Below are positions 8,630 to 16,708 of a stretch of DNA of 64,000 bases, in pieces. Below the pieces are notes generated by a model that was not told where the DNA came from, did not search any database, and saw only the letters and a list, made by a program, of their open reading frames with translations. Source of the DNA: Aureimonas endophytica (GTDB lineage Bacteria > Pseudomonadota > Alphaproteobacteria > Rhizobiales > Rhizobiaceae); assembly GCF_014642635.1 (NCBI RefSeq), contig NZ_BMIQ01000001.1:620001-684000 (forward strand). The letters are read 5' to 3'. Numbering within the stretch: position 1 is the stretch's first letter; the number at the start of each line of letters is the position of its first letter. The position numbers and the translations under genes are program-made.

Positions 8630-8860
8630 GTCCAAGTCTTGCTCGGTCGTCGAATTCCGGTTCTTTCGGCGACGCAGCGGAATCGATCCCTGAGCGTGTT
8701 CGGATCGCATGGGTTGCACGGCCGTGCGATCCCTTTGTCCAGCCATCAAACAAACCGCGTCTCGAAGCTATTCACCCGGGAAGCGCGGTTGTCGAATCGG
8801 CGTGACCTCCGCTGATATGCCGTAGCGGAATGTCCCGCCATTCGAGATGAGAAATCCCCG

Positions 8861-9238
8861 ATGATCCGTCGCGCCCTAGCACTTGTCGCCGCAGGCCTCC
8901 TGGTTTCGGCCTGCAACACCACGTCCGGAACTTCTTCCGGAGCCACGGCGGCGACCGCCGCGCCGAGCGCCCAGTCGGCTTTCGTCGGCGATTGGTCCGG
9001 CAAGTTCGCGACCGGCAATTCGGTGCGCGTGACGATCTCGGGGAGCGGCTCGCCGACCTATTACTACAACGGCCGGATGAACGCCGTTTCCAGCTTCAAG
9101 GTCAGTGGCGATACCATGTCGTTCCGCGTCGGTCGCGGCACGGGTCTGGTGACGCTCAAGGCGCCGGCCGGAGGCAAGATGGCCTATATCTATCAGGAAG
9201 GCGGCGAGACCCATCCGCTGACGCTTTCGAAGAGCTGA
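8861..9238 (+). CDS. Small lipoprotein, 125 aa
   Basis: The N-terminus MIRRALALVAAGLLVSAC carries a lipobox (VSAC, Cys18), so the product should be lipidated and anchored in the outer membrane or the periplasmic face of the inner membrane. A Thr/Ser/Ala-rich linker (19-40) leads to a compact beta-rich domain (FVGDWSGKF, SVRVTISGSGS, MAYIYQEGG), resembling lipocalin-like or DUF-type small domains of Hyphomicrobiales. It is the first intact gene after the putative att site and converges on the Pel-locus hydrolase gene, with a strong hairpin between them. No specific function is assigned. Confidence 0.75.
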   Translation: MIRRALALVAAGLLVSACNTTSGTSSGATAATAAPSAQSAFVGDWSGKFATGNSVRVTISGSGSPTYYYNGRMNAVSSFKVSGDTMSFRVGRGTGLVTLKAPAGGKMAYIYQEGGETHPLTLSKS

Positions 9239-9245
9239 ACCCGTC

Positions 9246-9275
9246 GGCATGCGGCGCGGTCGCGCCGCGCATGCC
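9246..9275. terminator. Strong hairpin between convergent genes
   Basis: GGCATGC (9246-9252) pairs with GCATGCC (9269-9275) and the inner GGCGCG/CGCGCC (9253-9258 with 9261-9266) extends the stem, leaving a two-base bulge. It lies between the lipoprotein stop and the end of the hydrolase gene and may serve both strands; no poly-T follows. Confidence 0.5.
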
Positions 9276-9378
9276 ATCCCGGCGACCGGCGGCTGCGGGG
9301 CGGCAACGGCGGGTTGTCCCGGCCGGGCCCCGATGGCGTTGCCGCGACCGCGTGGGTCGAGGCGCGGCCATCGGCCGT

Positions 9379-10248
9379 TCAGGCCGGTTCGGGATAGAGC
9401 CGGTCGAGCGCCAGCATGGAGACATAGGGCGAGAAGCCGTCCTGCCGTTCGAGCGCATAGAGGTCGCGCACGGTGGCGGTGTCGCCCATGTCCCAATAGT
9501 CGAGCGTCGCGAGACGCAGCGCCGGATGGACAGCGCGGGCGGCGCGCAGGCGCTCGGCCTGCCAGGTCCAGTCGCTCTCGCTCATCCGCTCGTAGCGCCG
9601 GTCGCGAAAGCTCCAGCGGGCGGCCATCGCCTCGGCGAGAAGGATGTCGATCTCCCCGGCCACCTCCGGCAGGAGCGCATAGCCCCGGTTCAGCATCAGA
9701 AGCACTGACGGAAAGCGCCGGCGGATGTCGCGGACGAGCGAGATCGCGGCGGCGACCATGCCGGCGGCGCCGATCGGGTCGGCGCGCTCCATGGCCTCGG
9801 CATTGTCGAGCGTGTCGAAGAAGAGGCCGTCATAGCCGAGGTCGAGCAGGGCCGGGACGAGGCGATCGAGTACCATCGCCGTCCAGCGCGGATCGCGCAG
9901 GTCGATGTAGCGGGCGTCCGGCCAATGCACGTTGCGGATGCCGAGGAGGCCGAGGCGCCGCAGGTCCTCGGCATAGGGCCGTTGGTCGGCGACCTCGCCG
10001 AGGCTGAGATAGGCGAGGACCCGGCGCCCCTCGCCTCGCAGCCGCGTCAGATCGTGCCCGTGATCGGCCTCGAGGACGAGAAGATCGAAGCGCGGGGCAA
10101 GATCCGGGTCCGGCGCCGGCCCGTAGTCCACCGCCCAGCGGAGCATGGCAGGCAGCGCCGGCCGGACCGTCGCCGCTTTGGCGCCGGCCCGGCCGAAGAC
10201 GGCGCCGAGGCCGAGCGCTGCGGTGAATCGGCGTCGCGTGATGCTCAC
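9379..10248 (-). CDS. PelA-type glycoside hydrolase domain protein (GH114/GH166-like), Tat-exported
   Basis: A 289-aa TIM-barrel protein that corresponds to the N-terminal hydrolase domain of PelA, encoded here alone. Family signatures are VDYGPAPDPDLAPRFDLLVL, AYLSLGEV (residues 79-86), YDGLFFDTLD (139-148) and LLAEAM, whose Glu206 aligns with the position of the catalytic Glu of PelA hydrolases. The GTG at 10248 gives a twin-arginine signal (SITRRRFTAALGLG); AGGAG lies very close to it. The frame is open to 10344 but that extension lacks export features. The enzyme probably cleaves a galactosamine-rich polymer in the periplasm, helping release or trim the product of this locus. It follows the RTX deacetylase gene by 64 bp. 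Confidence 0.8.
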   Translation of the reverse strand: MSITRRRFTAALGLGAVFGRAGAKAATVRPALPAMLRWAVDYGPAPDPDLAPRFDLLVLEADHGHDLTRLRGEGRRVLAYLSLGEVADQRPYAEDLRRLGLLGIRNVHWPDARYIDLRDPRWTAMVLDRLVPALLDLGYDGLFFDTLDNAEAMERADPIGAAGMVAAAISLVRDIRRRFPSVLLMLNRGYALLPEVAGEIDILLAEAMAARWSFRDRRYERMSESDWTWQAERLRAARAVHPALRLATLDYWDMGDTATVRDLYALERQDGFSPYVSMLALDRLYPEPA

Positions 10249-10312
10249 ACTCCTCGAACTCCGGCACATCGGATGGCGGGCGCCCGGTCCGGACGCCCGA
10301 CCTGCGCTCCGC

Positions 10313-13300
10313 TCAGAGAACGAAGTCGGAGGCGGTGAGCACATGATGGCCCTGCAGGGCGATCTGGAATTCCGGCAGGGTGACGAGACCCGTATTGCCG
10401 GCGATCACCGTATATTCCACGCCCTTCACCGTCTCGTAATGATAGTTGAGCTGGGCCGGGCCGGTGATCGCCTGTCCGGCCGTCGCGAGGAAGGTGAAGG
10501 CCTGATCGCCCTTCGTGTAGATATTGGCGTCGATCGCCGAGACGTCGATCCGATCGACGCCGTGCACGAAATCGGTGATCACGTCGCGGGTCGAGGCGGT
10601 GATACCGCTGTCGAGCGTGCTGGTGAAGACGAAGGTGTCGCGCCCGGCGCCGCCGGTCATCGTGTCGGCGCCGGTGCCGCCGTTGAGGATGTCGTCGCCG
10701 GCAAGGCCGTTCAGCACATCCTTGCCACCGAGGCCGGTGATCGTGTCCTGCTCGTTCGTGCCGGTCAGGACGTCGTTGGTGCCCTTGCCGGTCAGCGTTA
10801 TGCCCTTCACGTCGCCGACGGTGATCGCCAGGGCCTGGCTGCCCTGCGCGCCGCGCGAATCGACGGCGCCGACGATCACATCGTAGACATTGTCCTTGCC
10901 GGCATCGAGCGGCGTCTCGTAGTCCGGCGCGGCGCGGAAGGCGACGGCGCCGGTCTTCGCGTCGATCGAGAACAGGGCGGCATCGGCGCCGCCGAGGATC
11001 TTGTAGACGAAGCTGTCGCCGGCCCCGGCATTCGCGTCGCTCGCGTGCAGCGTGGTGACGGCCGTCTGGTTCTCCAGGATCTTCAGCGCGACGCGCGCGC
11101 CGCCGCCATTGCTGTCGATCACCGGAGCGACATTGGCGGAATAGCTGATCTTGACGTCGTGCCGGCCGATCGCACCGAGATCGAGCGTCGCGAGCTCGCC
11201 CTGTTTCGAGGCGACCGTCGCGCCGGTGACCGAGACCCAATCGGTGCCCTCGGCCCGCAGGTCGACCACCACCTTGCCCTCGCCCTGGGCGGAGAAGGAC
11301 AGGTTGCTGCCGTCGCCCGAAACCGAAAGCAGTTCCGCCCGCATCGGCAGCGCGGTGATATGGGTGACGTCGTCGGCCTTGGCGCCGAGCGTGATCGTAT
11401 AGGAGCCGCCCGCGCTCGGCAGGAAGACGCTGTTGTCGTCGAAGGCATACCAGTTGCCGACATTCTTCACGACCTTAGCGCCCTGCCCGCCGACATCCAG
11501 CGTGAAGGTGCCGATGCCGGAGCCGCTCACCGTGGCGGTGATCACGTCGCCGCTGACCGTCGAGGTGACATTGGCCTTGGAGAAGGCCTGGATGCGATGC
11601 GCGAGATCGGCCACGGTGACGAATTCCGCCCCGCTCGCCGCCGCCCGGGCGATCCAGGTCTCGAACATCTCCTTGGTGTAGGGCGAGGCGACGCCCTGAT
11701 CGAGCGACCAGGTGGTCGGGCCGTAGTCGTGCCAGGGCCAGACGACGATGGGCGTCTGGCCCTTGGCGGTCAGCGCCTGCCATTCCTGGTCCCAGATCGC
11801 GGCGGCCTCGGCCGGCGTATGCTTCTGGAACTCGACCAGCGTGAAATCGAAGGACGTGTTTGGGGCGATATAGGGCTTGTCGGCCTGGGCGGGCGTCAGG
11901 AAGCCCATGGCGTTCGGATAGCCGGCGCCGACGCCGGAATAGCCGCCGGTGAGATAGGAGACGTATTTCAGGATCTCGGTCGAGGTCGGCAGCTTTTCCG
12001 GTGCGCCCGGCACGGCCGCGCCGTCGATGGTGAAGGGGCGGCCGAGATAGGCCGACATCTGCTTCTCGATCTCTGCCTTGCTCTGCCCGAACTCGAAGGC
12101 GATCTGCTCGGTCGTCAGGAGATTGGTGTTCTCGGGATGGGTATAGCTATGCGTGCCGATCTCGTTGCCGGCGGCCAGCAGATGGGCGAAGTACTTGTAG
12201 GAGACGGACCAGTCCGTCGCCATGCCGTTCGCCGCGTCGTTGCCGACATTGACGTAATAGCTGCCGACGAAGCCGTATTTCGCCTTCCAGGCGTCTAGGA
12301 TCGGCAGCAGCCTGTCATAGATGCCGGCGCTGCCGTCCTCGGGCTTCACCTCGTCCTTGAACTGACTCTGATCCATGTCGGTGCGCGAGGCGACGATCGA
12401 GCGTTCGCGCGTCATGTGCAGGCCGACCGAGATGCCGGAGCCATGCACGCTGTGGTCGATCGCCTGCCAGAGGACATTGCTGTCCGACATCTTGGCCGGA
12501 GTGGAGAAGAGGATGTTGTGGCCGTCCGGCCCGCCCGTCTGCACCGCATTGTAGGTGACGCCGTCCACGATCTGCGTCGCCACCACCTTGCCGCTGCCCG
12601 ACAGGCTGGCGAAGGCGTTCCAGCCGACATTGGCATAGTGGCGGACGAGCTCGCCATCGGCGAAGTTCTTCAGGACGTCGTGATTGGCATCGTTGGCGAT
12701 GAAGTCGATGCTCTTGCCGGTGCCGCCGCCGACGCGCGTCGCATCGAAGAGCAGCTTCATGCGCGCGTAGGAGTCGCCCGGCAGCGCCGCGCCCTTCTCG
12801 TCGTTCGTCATGAACTCGCCGCCCGAGATCAGGCTGACGCCATATTGCTTGGTCACCTGTTCCAGCGTGTTGGCGATCTTGGTGACGAGGCTGGCCTCGA
12901 CATTGCGGAAGGACGGGAAGACGATCGCCTTGTACTGAGCGAGCTTGGCGACATCCGTCAGATCCTTCTCGCTGATCACGTCGAAGGGCACGCCCGCCTG
13001 CATCGCCTGGTTCTGCGCGGCCATGAAGAGCTGCGAATAGGCGGTCTTGTCGAAATAGTTGTTGGCGGTCGATTCCGAATAGAGGATCGCGACTCGCGTC
13101 GGCTGGTCGGTCGGCAGTGTCGGCGCGTCGAAGACCGTATAGGGCGTCGCCGAGTAGCTGCCGGGCAGGAAGACGGAATCGTTCACGTCGTAGAGCGTGT
13201 CGATCGCCTGCGGATGGCCGATATCCGCCTTGTCCACCTTGAACTCGACCGTCATGTGATCGGCGCTGAAGGCGGCCGTCAGCCCGGACTTCACCAGGGT

Positions 13301-13612
13301 CTCGCCGACCCCGCCCTTGTAGAGATTGACCGTGCCGTCGGCGAGGAAGTTGACGTTGTATTCCGCGCCACCGGCGAAGCCGAAGATCTTGTAGCCTGTC
13401 GTCGCGTCGCGATCGGTATTCAGCCAGGCGGTCGTGTTGGCGCCGATCGCGAGCGGCGCGTGGATCGCGAAGACGAAGCTGTCGCCCTGGGCGCGCCCAT
13501 AGACCGAATAGCCGGTGACATCACCGCGATCGATGCGATTCGCTTCCTTCCAGTCCGACAGATTGCCGTCGATGTTGATCAGCGGAAGTGCCGATGCCGA
13601 AGCATTGGACAT
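10313..13612 (-). CDS. RTX-type secreted protein with a PelA-like polysaccharide deacetylase domain
   Basis: A 1,099-aa protein without a signal peptide. Domains in order: an N-terminal CBM9/DOMON-like module (about 8-160, starting NIDGNLSDW); a flavodoxin/GATase-like domain as in PelA (about 172-395); a NodB-like deacetylase (about 397-670) with RTDMDQ (410-415), the HxxxH metal motif in THSYTHP (His488, His492) and WPWHDYG (625-631); beta-sandwich modules; a cadherin-like repeat (about 845-935); and RTX nonapeptides (GLGGKDVLN, GLAGDDILN, GGTGADTMT, GGAGRDTFV at about 961-993). The C-terminus ends ASDFVL, typical of type I secretion substrates. TAGGAGT precedes the ATG. It probably acts outside the cell on the polymer made by the neighbouring pel genes. 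Confidence 0.85.
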   Translation of the reverse strand: MSNASASALPLINIDGNLSDWKEANRIDRGDVTGYSVYGRAQGDSFVFAIHAPLAIGANTTAWLNTDRDATTGYKIFGFAGGAEYNVNFLADGTVNLYKGGVGETLVKSGLTAAFSADHMTVEFKVDKADIGHPQAIDTLYDVNDSVFLPGSYSATPYTVFDAPTLPTDQPTRVAILYSESTANNYFDKTAYSQLFMAAQNQAMQAGVPFDVISEKDLTDVAKLAQYKAIVFPSFRNVEASLVTKIANTLEQVTKQYGVSLISGGEFMTNDEKGAALPGDSYARMKLLFDATRVGGGTGKSIDFIANDANHDVLKNFADGELVRHYANVGWNAFASLSGSGKVVATQIVDGVTYNAVQTGGPDGHNILFSTPAKMSDSNVLWQAIDHSVHGSGISVGLHMTRERSIVASRTDMDQSQFKDEVKPEDGSAGIYDRLLPILDAWKAKYGFVGSYYVNVGNDAANGMATDWSVSYKYFAHLLAAGNEIGTHSYTHPENTNLLTTEQIAFEFGQSKAEIEKQMSAYLGRPFTIDGAAVPGAPEKLPTSTEILKYVSYLTGGYSGVGAGYPNAMGFLTPAQADKPYIAPNTSFDFTLVEFQKHTPAEAAAIWDQEWQALTAKGQTPIVVWPWHDYGPTTWSLDQGVASPYTKEMFETWIARAAASGAEFVTVADLAHRIQAFSKANVTSTVSGDVITATVSGSGIGTFTLDVGGQGAKVVKNVGNWYAFDDNSVFLPSAGGSYTITLGAKADDVTHITALPMRAELLSVSGDGSNLSFSAQGEGKVVVDLRAEGTDWVSVTGATVASKQGELATLDLGAIGRHDVKISYSANVAPVIDSNGGGARVALKILENQTAVTTLHASDANAGAGDSFVYKILGGADAALFSIDAKTGAVAFRAAPDYETPLDAGKDNVYDVIVGAVDSRGAQGSQALAITVGDVKGITLTGKGTNDVLTGTNEQDTITGLGGKDVLNGLAGDDILNGGTGADTMTGGAGRDTFVFTSTLDSGITASTRDVITDFVHGVDRIDVSAIDANIYTKGDQAFTFLATAGQAITGPAQLNYHYETVKGVEYTVIAGNTGLVTLPEFQIALQGHHVLTASDFVL

Positions 13613-13886
13613 GACAGACTCCTACCCGAATGTCGCAAGTCGAAAGTGCTTAACAAACCGTTAGGCACGCATGAATGAAGTCTTGACGAAAATCAACGGA
13701 TGCAACGCGATAAAAATCTGACGCGAATATCATCGTTAATATTCGGCTTTTGTCTTGATTTTTAAATACGTTATCGTTGTGGGCCAAGGCGCTCCAGCGC
13801 CGGTTCCAGCACTTACACGAGGATCGAATCGAACGATCGGCATGCTGATCGCGCCGGAAGGCAGCGAACCGGAAATACTTGGCGCT
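13613..13886 (-). promoter_or_regulatory. AT-rich leader of the RTX deacetylase gene with an inverted repeat
   Basis: This 274-bp gap holds no gene. It is strikingly AT-rich for this chromosome between about 13650 and 13780, as expected of a promoter region. A perfect inverted repeat, CGAATAT/ATATTCG (13724-13730 with 13739-13745, spacer 8), lies about 110 bp before the ATG. The RTX gene may therefore be transcribed separately from the upstream pel operon. No clear -35/-10 pair could be fixed. Confidence 0.45.
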
Positions 13887-15203
13887 TCAGGGCGTTGTCA
13901 GATCGGCGGCCGTAAGGGCACCGGCGGCCGAGGCCGGGACGAGGCGCACCACGTCGCCGGGGCGCAGCAGCGTCGCCGAATCACCTTTGAAGGTGCGCAC
14001 GCCCTCCGCCGACATGCGGACGATCTCGACCGGATAGGCCGCCGGATCGTCGCGCGCCGGATCGCCGCCGAGCACGAGAGCGAGGCCGGAGGCGCTGGCC
14101 GCCACCTGGCGCAGCCGGGCGATCTCGCTGGTCAGGCGCAGCAGTTCCTGCGCGGCTTCGGCCCGGGCGCCGAGCTCGACGCGCTCCATCCGGGCCTTGA
14201 GCTCCGTCAGGCCGCGCTCGCCGTCGCGAAACTCGGCGCGCAGCTGCGTGCGTTCCTGTTCGAGGCTGGCGATCTCGGCGCTGCGCGCCGCGATGATGCC
14301 GGTCTTGCTGAGGCGGGGGTCCGGCTCCGTCGCCTTGGCGATGGCGGCGCGACGCTCACCGATGTCGCGCTCCGTTCCCACGATCGCCGCTCCGAGATCG
14401 TCCTGCTTGGCGCGGGCACTGGCGAGCGCGTCGGCGAGCTTCTCCCGCTCGTGCCGCCGCAGGGTCCGCGCGTCGCCCTCCGCGAGGGTCTCGGCGCGCA
14501 GAAGGTCCGCCGCGCCGGCCGCGCCGACGAGGCGCACGAGTTCGGCCGGCGCCACGGCATCGCCGCCGAAGCGGACGGCTTCCAGCCGCGCGCGGCGGGC
14601 GAGAAGCTGGGCGAGTTCCTGCGCCGCCGTCTGCGAGCGCTCTTCCTCGCGTCCGACTTCCGCCAGCGGCGCGGCGGCGGCCGATCGGCGCTCCATGCCG
14701 CCCGCCAGCGCGATCGCCTTCAGCGCCAGCATGCCATCGGCATAGGGATAGGCGCCGGGCGTGCGCACCGGCCCGAGCACATAGACCGGCTGGCGCTCGA
14801 CGATGGCGACATGAGCATCGCCTGCCCGATCCATGGCGTCCTCATAGGCCTTGCGGATATCGGCCTCCACCGCCTGCGGCTCGCGCCCCTCCGCCGCGAT
14901 GCGGCCGAGACGCGGGATGTTCAGCATCCCGTCGGCGCCGATGTCGTAGTCGGCCGTGAGGTCGGCGCGTTGATAGAATCCGCCGCTCGGCGCGTCCGCA
15001 TCCTCGCCGGCCGGCATTTCCAGGGCCTCGAAGAAGGTGATGCGCAATCGGTCGCCGATCGCATAGGCGCCGGGCGCGACGGCGGGCGCCGCGAGCCCCT
15101 GCCGTTCGGTCTGTTGCGGGGCCGGGCTGCCGGCGGCGAGCGCCGCGAAGCCGCTCGCGAGGAGGAGGGCCGCCGCGAGCGCGGCGGTGCTGCGTCTTCT
15201 CAT
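13887..15203 (-). CDS. ExoF-like polysaccharide export protein with long coiled coil
   Basis: The product has 438 residues. A signal peptide (MRRRSTAALAAALLLASG...LAA) is cleaved by signal peptidase I; no lipobox Cys is present. A Poly_export domain (about 48-130, with YAIGDRLRITF and DYDIGADGMLNIPRLG) is followed by an SLBB-type stretch (VYVLGPVRTPGAYPY). A helical, coiled-coil region rich in Glu/Arg/Ala occupies about 170-370, and a C-terminal beta domain ends the protein. This layout matches rhizobial ExoF rather than the octameric Wza channel. It overlaps pelG by ATGA and has AGGAAAGG upstream. It probably takes the place of the PelB/PelC export route in the periplasm; that role is inferred. 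Confidence 0.8.
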   Translation of the reverse strand: MRRRSTAALAAALLLASGFAALAAGSPAPQQTERQGLAAPAVAPGAYAIGDRLRITFFEALEMPAGEDADAPSGGFYQRADLTADYDIGADGMLNIPRLGRIAAEGREPQAVEADIRKAYEDAMDRAGDAHVAIVERQPVYVLGPVRTPGAYPYADGMLALKAIALAGGMERRSAAAAPLAEVGREEERSQTAAQELAQLLARRARLEAVRFGGDAVAPAELVRLVGAAGAADLLRAETLAEGDARTLRRHEREKLADALASARAKQDDLGAAIVGTERDIGERRAAIAKATEPDPRLSKTGIIAARSAEIASLEQERTQLRAEFRDGERGLTELKARMERVELGARAEAAQELLRLTSEIARLRQVAASASGLALVLGGDPARDDPAAYPVEIVRMSAEGVRTFKGDSATLLRPGDVVRLVPASAAGALTAADLTTP

Positions 15204-16705
15204 GTCGGAGCCTTTCCTGATCGGGGGAGATGATGCGCCAGTCCGGCGAGCCGTGCCCGCAGCGCGGCGAGGACCGGCGGCCAGCGCGACGGCGCGCGGA
15301 CGGCGGCGGGCTTCGGCCGCCGCGCCCCGTCGAGCGCGCGTTCGAAGGTGTGGAGGGTGACGCGTTCCAGCGCGTCGTGCAGCAGCGCGACGGCGAGGAC
15401 GGCGGCGACGGCCGCCGCCGCGAGCGCGCCGAAGCCGTAATAGATCTCGCCGAGACGCAAGGTGACGACCGCGCCGGCCGCGTTCGCCGCGAGAAACGAG
15501 ACCTGCGCGAGAAGGAAGCGCTTCTCCTGCCCGAGCAGCAGCAGAAGGGTCGTCGCGGCGAAGAAGACGGTGGTGAAGAAGGCGCCGAGCGCGCCGTAGC
15601 GTAGAAGCGCCACCTGCTGGAAGAGAAGGCCGGCCGGCGCGACGAGCGCCGGTGCGAGCATGACGACGATGGCCGAGACGAGGGCCTGGACGAGAATGAG
15701 GCGCAGCAGCAGGCGGTTCGTCGCCTCGGTCAGCGCCCGGCGCTCGGCCTCGATCCGCGCCAGCGTGCCGTGGCCCTCGATGGTTTCGAGAAAGCGGCGC
15801 ATGGCGGCGAAGACGCCGGTATCGACTGCTCCGACGAAGAGCACGAGGCCGGGCAGCATGGTCAGGCGGGCGACGAACATCGCGCTGTCGTAGAAGGGCG
15901 CCGTCGGCAGGCCGCTCGCCGAGACATGGCCGGCGGGACCGAGCCAGAAGATCCAGGAATCGATCCAGAGCGCCACGACGGATGCCAGGGCGCCGAGGAC
16001 CACCGCCCTGCGGGCGGCGAAGGTGCCGAGAAGGAGGCGGAGCGGCGCGGCAAGGCTCGTCATGGGCGCGGGAAAGGTCGCGAGGATCCGTGCCGTGAGG
16101 AGCAGTCCCGCCAGCCAGAGACCGGCGGCGAAGGCAAGCGCCTGGACGTCCGCCCCGAGCCCGTGCTCCGCGGCGAGAAGGGTCGCGGCGACCGAGAGGC
16201 CGAGCCCGGCGACGAAGGCGCGCGTGATCGCGCCGAGTTCGCGGATGGCGTTGCCGAAGGCGGCGGCCGGCCAGACGCCGGCGGTCGCGGCCGTCGCCGC
16301 GCAGCCGGCGAGCAGCCCCTCGCCGCGCCAGCCGAAGACGAGACCGAGGACGACGAAGGCCAGCGCGGCGCCCGCGAGCGTCGCGACGAGCTGCGTCGCG
16401 AGATAGACGGCGCGGATGCGGCCCGGCCGGCCGAGATAGAGATCGTCGGCGCAAAGCCGCAGGCCGGCCGTCACCACCGGCCCGGTGGCGAGCAGCGACA
16501 GGCAGAAGACATGGATGATCAAGCTCTGCAGGTCGTAGGCCGCCGCCTTCGAGGCCGGCAGATAGGCCTGGACGAGCTTCAGCGCGAGAATGGTCAGCAG
16601 CCACGGCCCGGCGGCGACGAAGGCGCCATGCCCGGCCGAGGCGACCGGCCGCAACAGCCCCTCCTCCCGCGCCATCCTGCGAAGCTCGAATCCGATGCCG
16701 GCCAT
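15200..16705 (-). CDS. pelG: Pel polysaccharide membrane protein PelG
   Basis: A 501-aa polytopic membrane protein with about twelve hydrophobic segments. It starts MAGIGFELRRMAREEGLLRP, the diagnostic PelG beginning, with the usual length for the family (about 450-500). PelG belongs to the MOP/flippase-related exporters and forms, with PelD, PelE and PelF, the inner-membrane synthase-transport complex that polymerises and moves the Pel chain across the membrane. The cytoplasmic tail after residue 460 is basic and Pro-rich. It starts three bases after the pelF stop and overlaps the export gene by ATGA. Confidence 0.9.
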   Translation of the reverse strand: MAGIGFELRRMAREEGLLRPVASAGHGAFVAAGPWLLTILALKLVQAYLPASKAAAYDLQSLIIHVFCLSLLATGPVVTAGLRLCADDLYLGRPGRIRAVYLATQLVATLAGAALAFVVLGLVFGWRGEGLLAGCAATAATAGVWPAAAFGNAIRELGAITRAFVAGLGLSVAATLLAAEHGLGADVQALAFAAGLWLAGLLLTARILATFPAPMTSLAAPLRLLLGTFAARRAVVLGALASVVALWIDSWIFWLGPAGHVSASGLPTAPFYDSAMFVARLTMLPGLVLFVGAVDTGVFAAMRRFLETIEGHGTLARIEAERRALTEATNRLLLRLILVQALVSAIVVMLAPALVAPAGLLFQQVALLRYGALGAFFTTVFFAATTLLLLLGQEKRFLLAQVSFLAANAAGAVVTLRLGEIYYGFGALAAAAVAAVLAVALLHDALERVTLHTFERALDGARRPKPAAVRAPSRWPPVLAALRARLAGLAHHLPRSGKAPT

Positions 16706-16708
16706 GGG

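Noticed and set aside
9379-10344. Longer start for the PelA-type hydrolase at 10344
   Set aside because: The extension is Ser/Arg/Pro-rich, runs into the end of the RTX gene and would bury the Tat signal.
10145-12298. 717-codon plus-strand open frame inside the RTX gene
   Set aside because: Shadow of the minus-strand RTX deacetylase, whose domains are clear.
13788-13801. GGCGCT/AGCGCC palindrome as terminator of the pel operon
   Set aside because: The loop would be only two bases and no poly-T follows in the direction of transcription.
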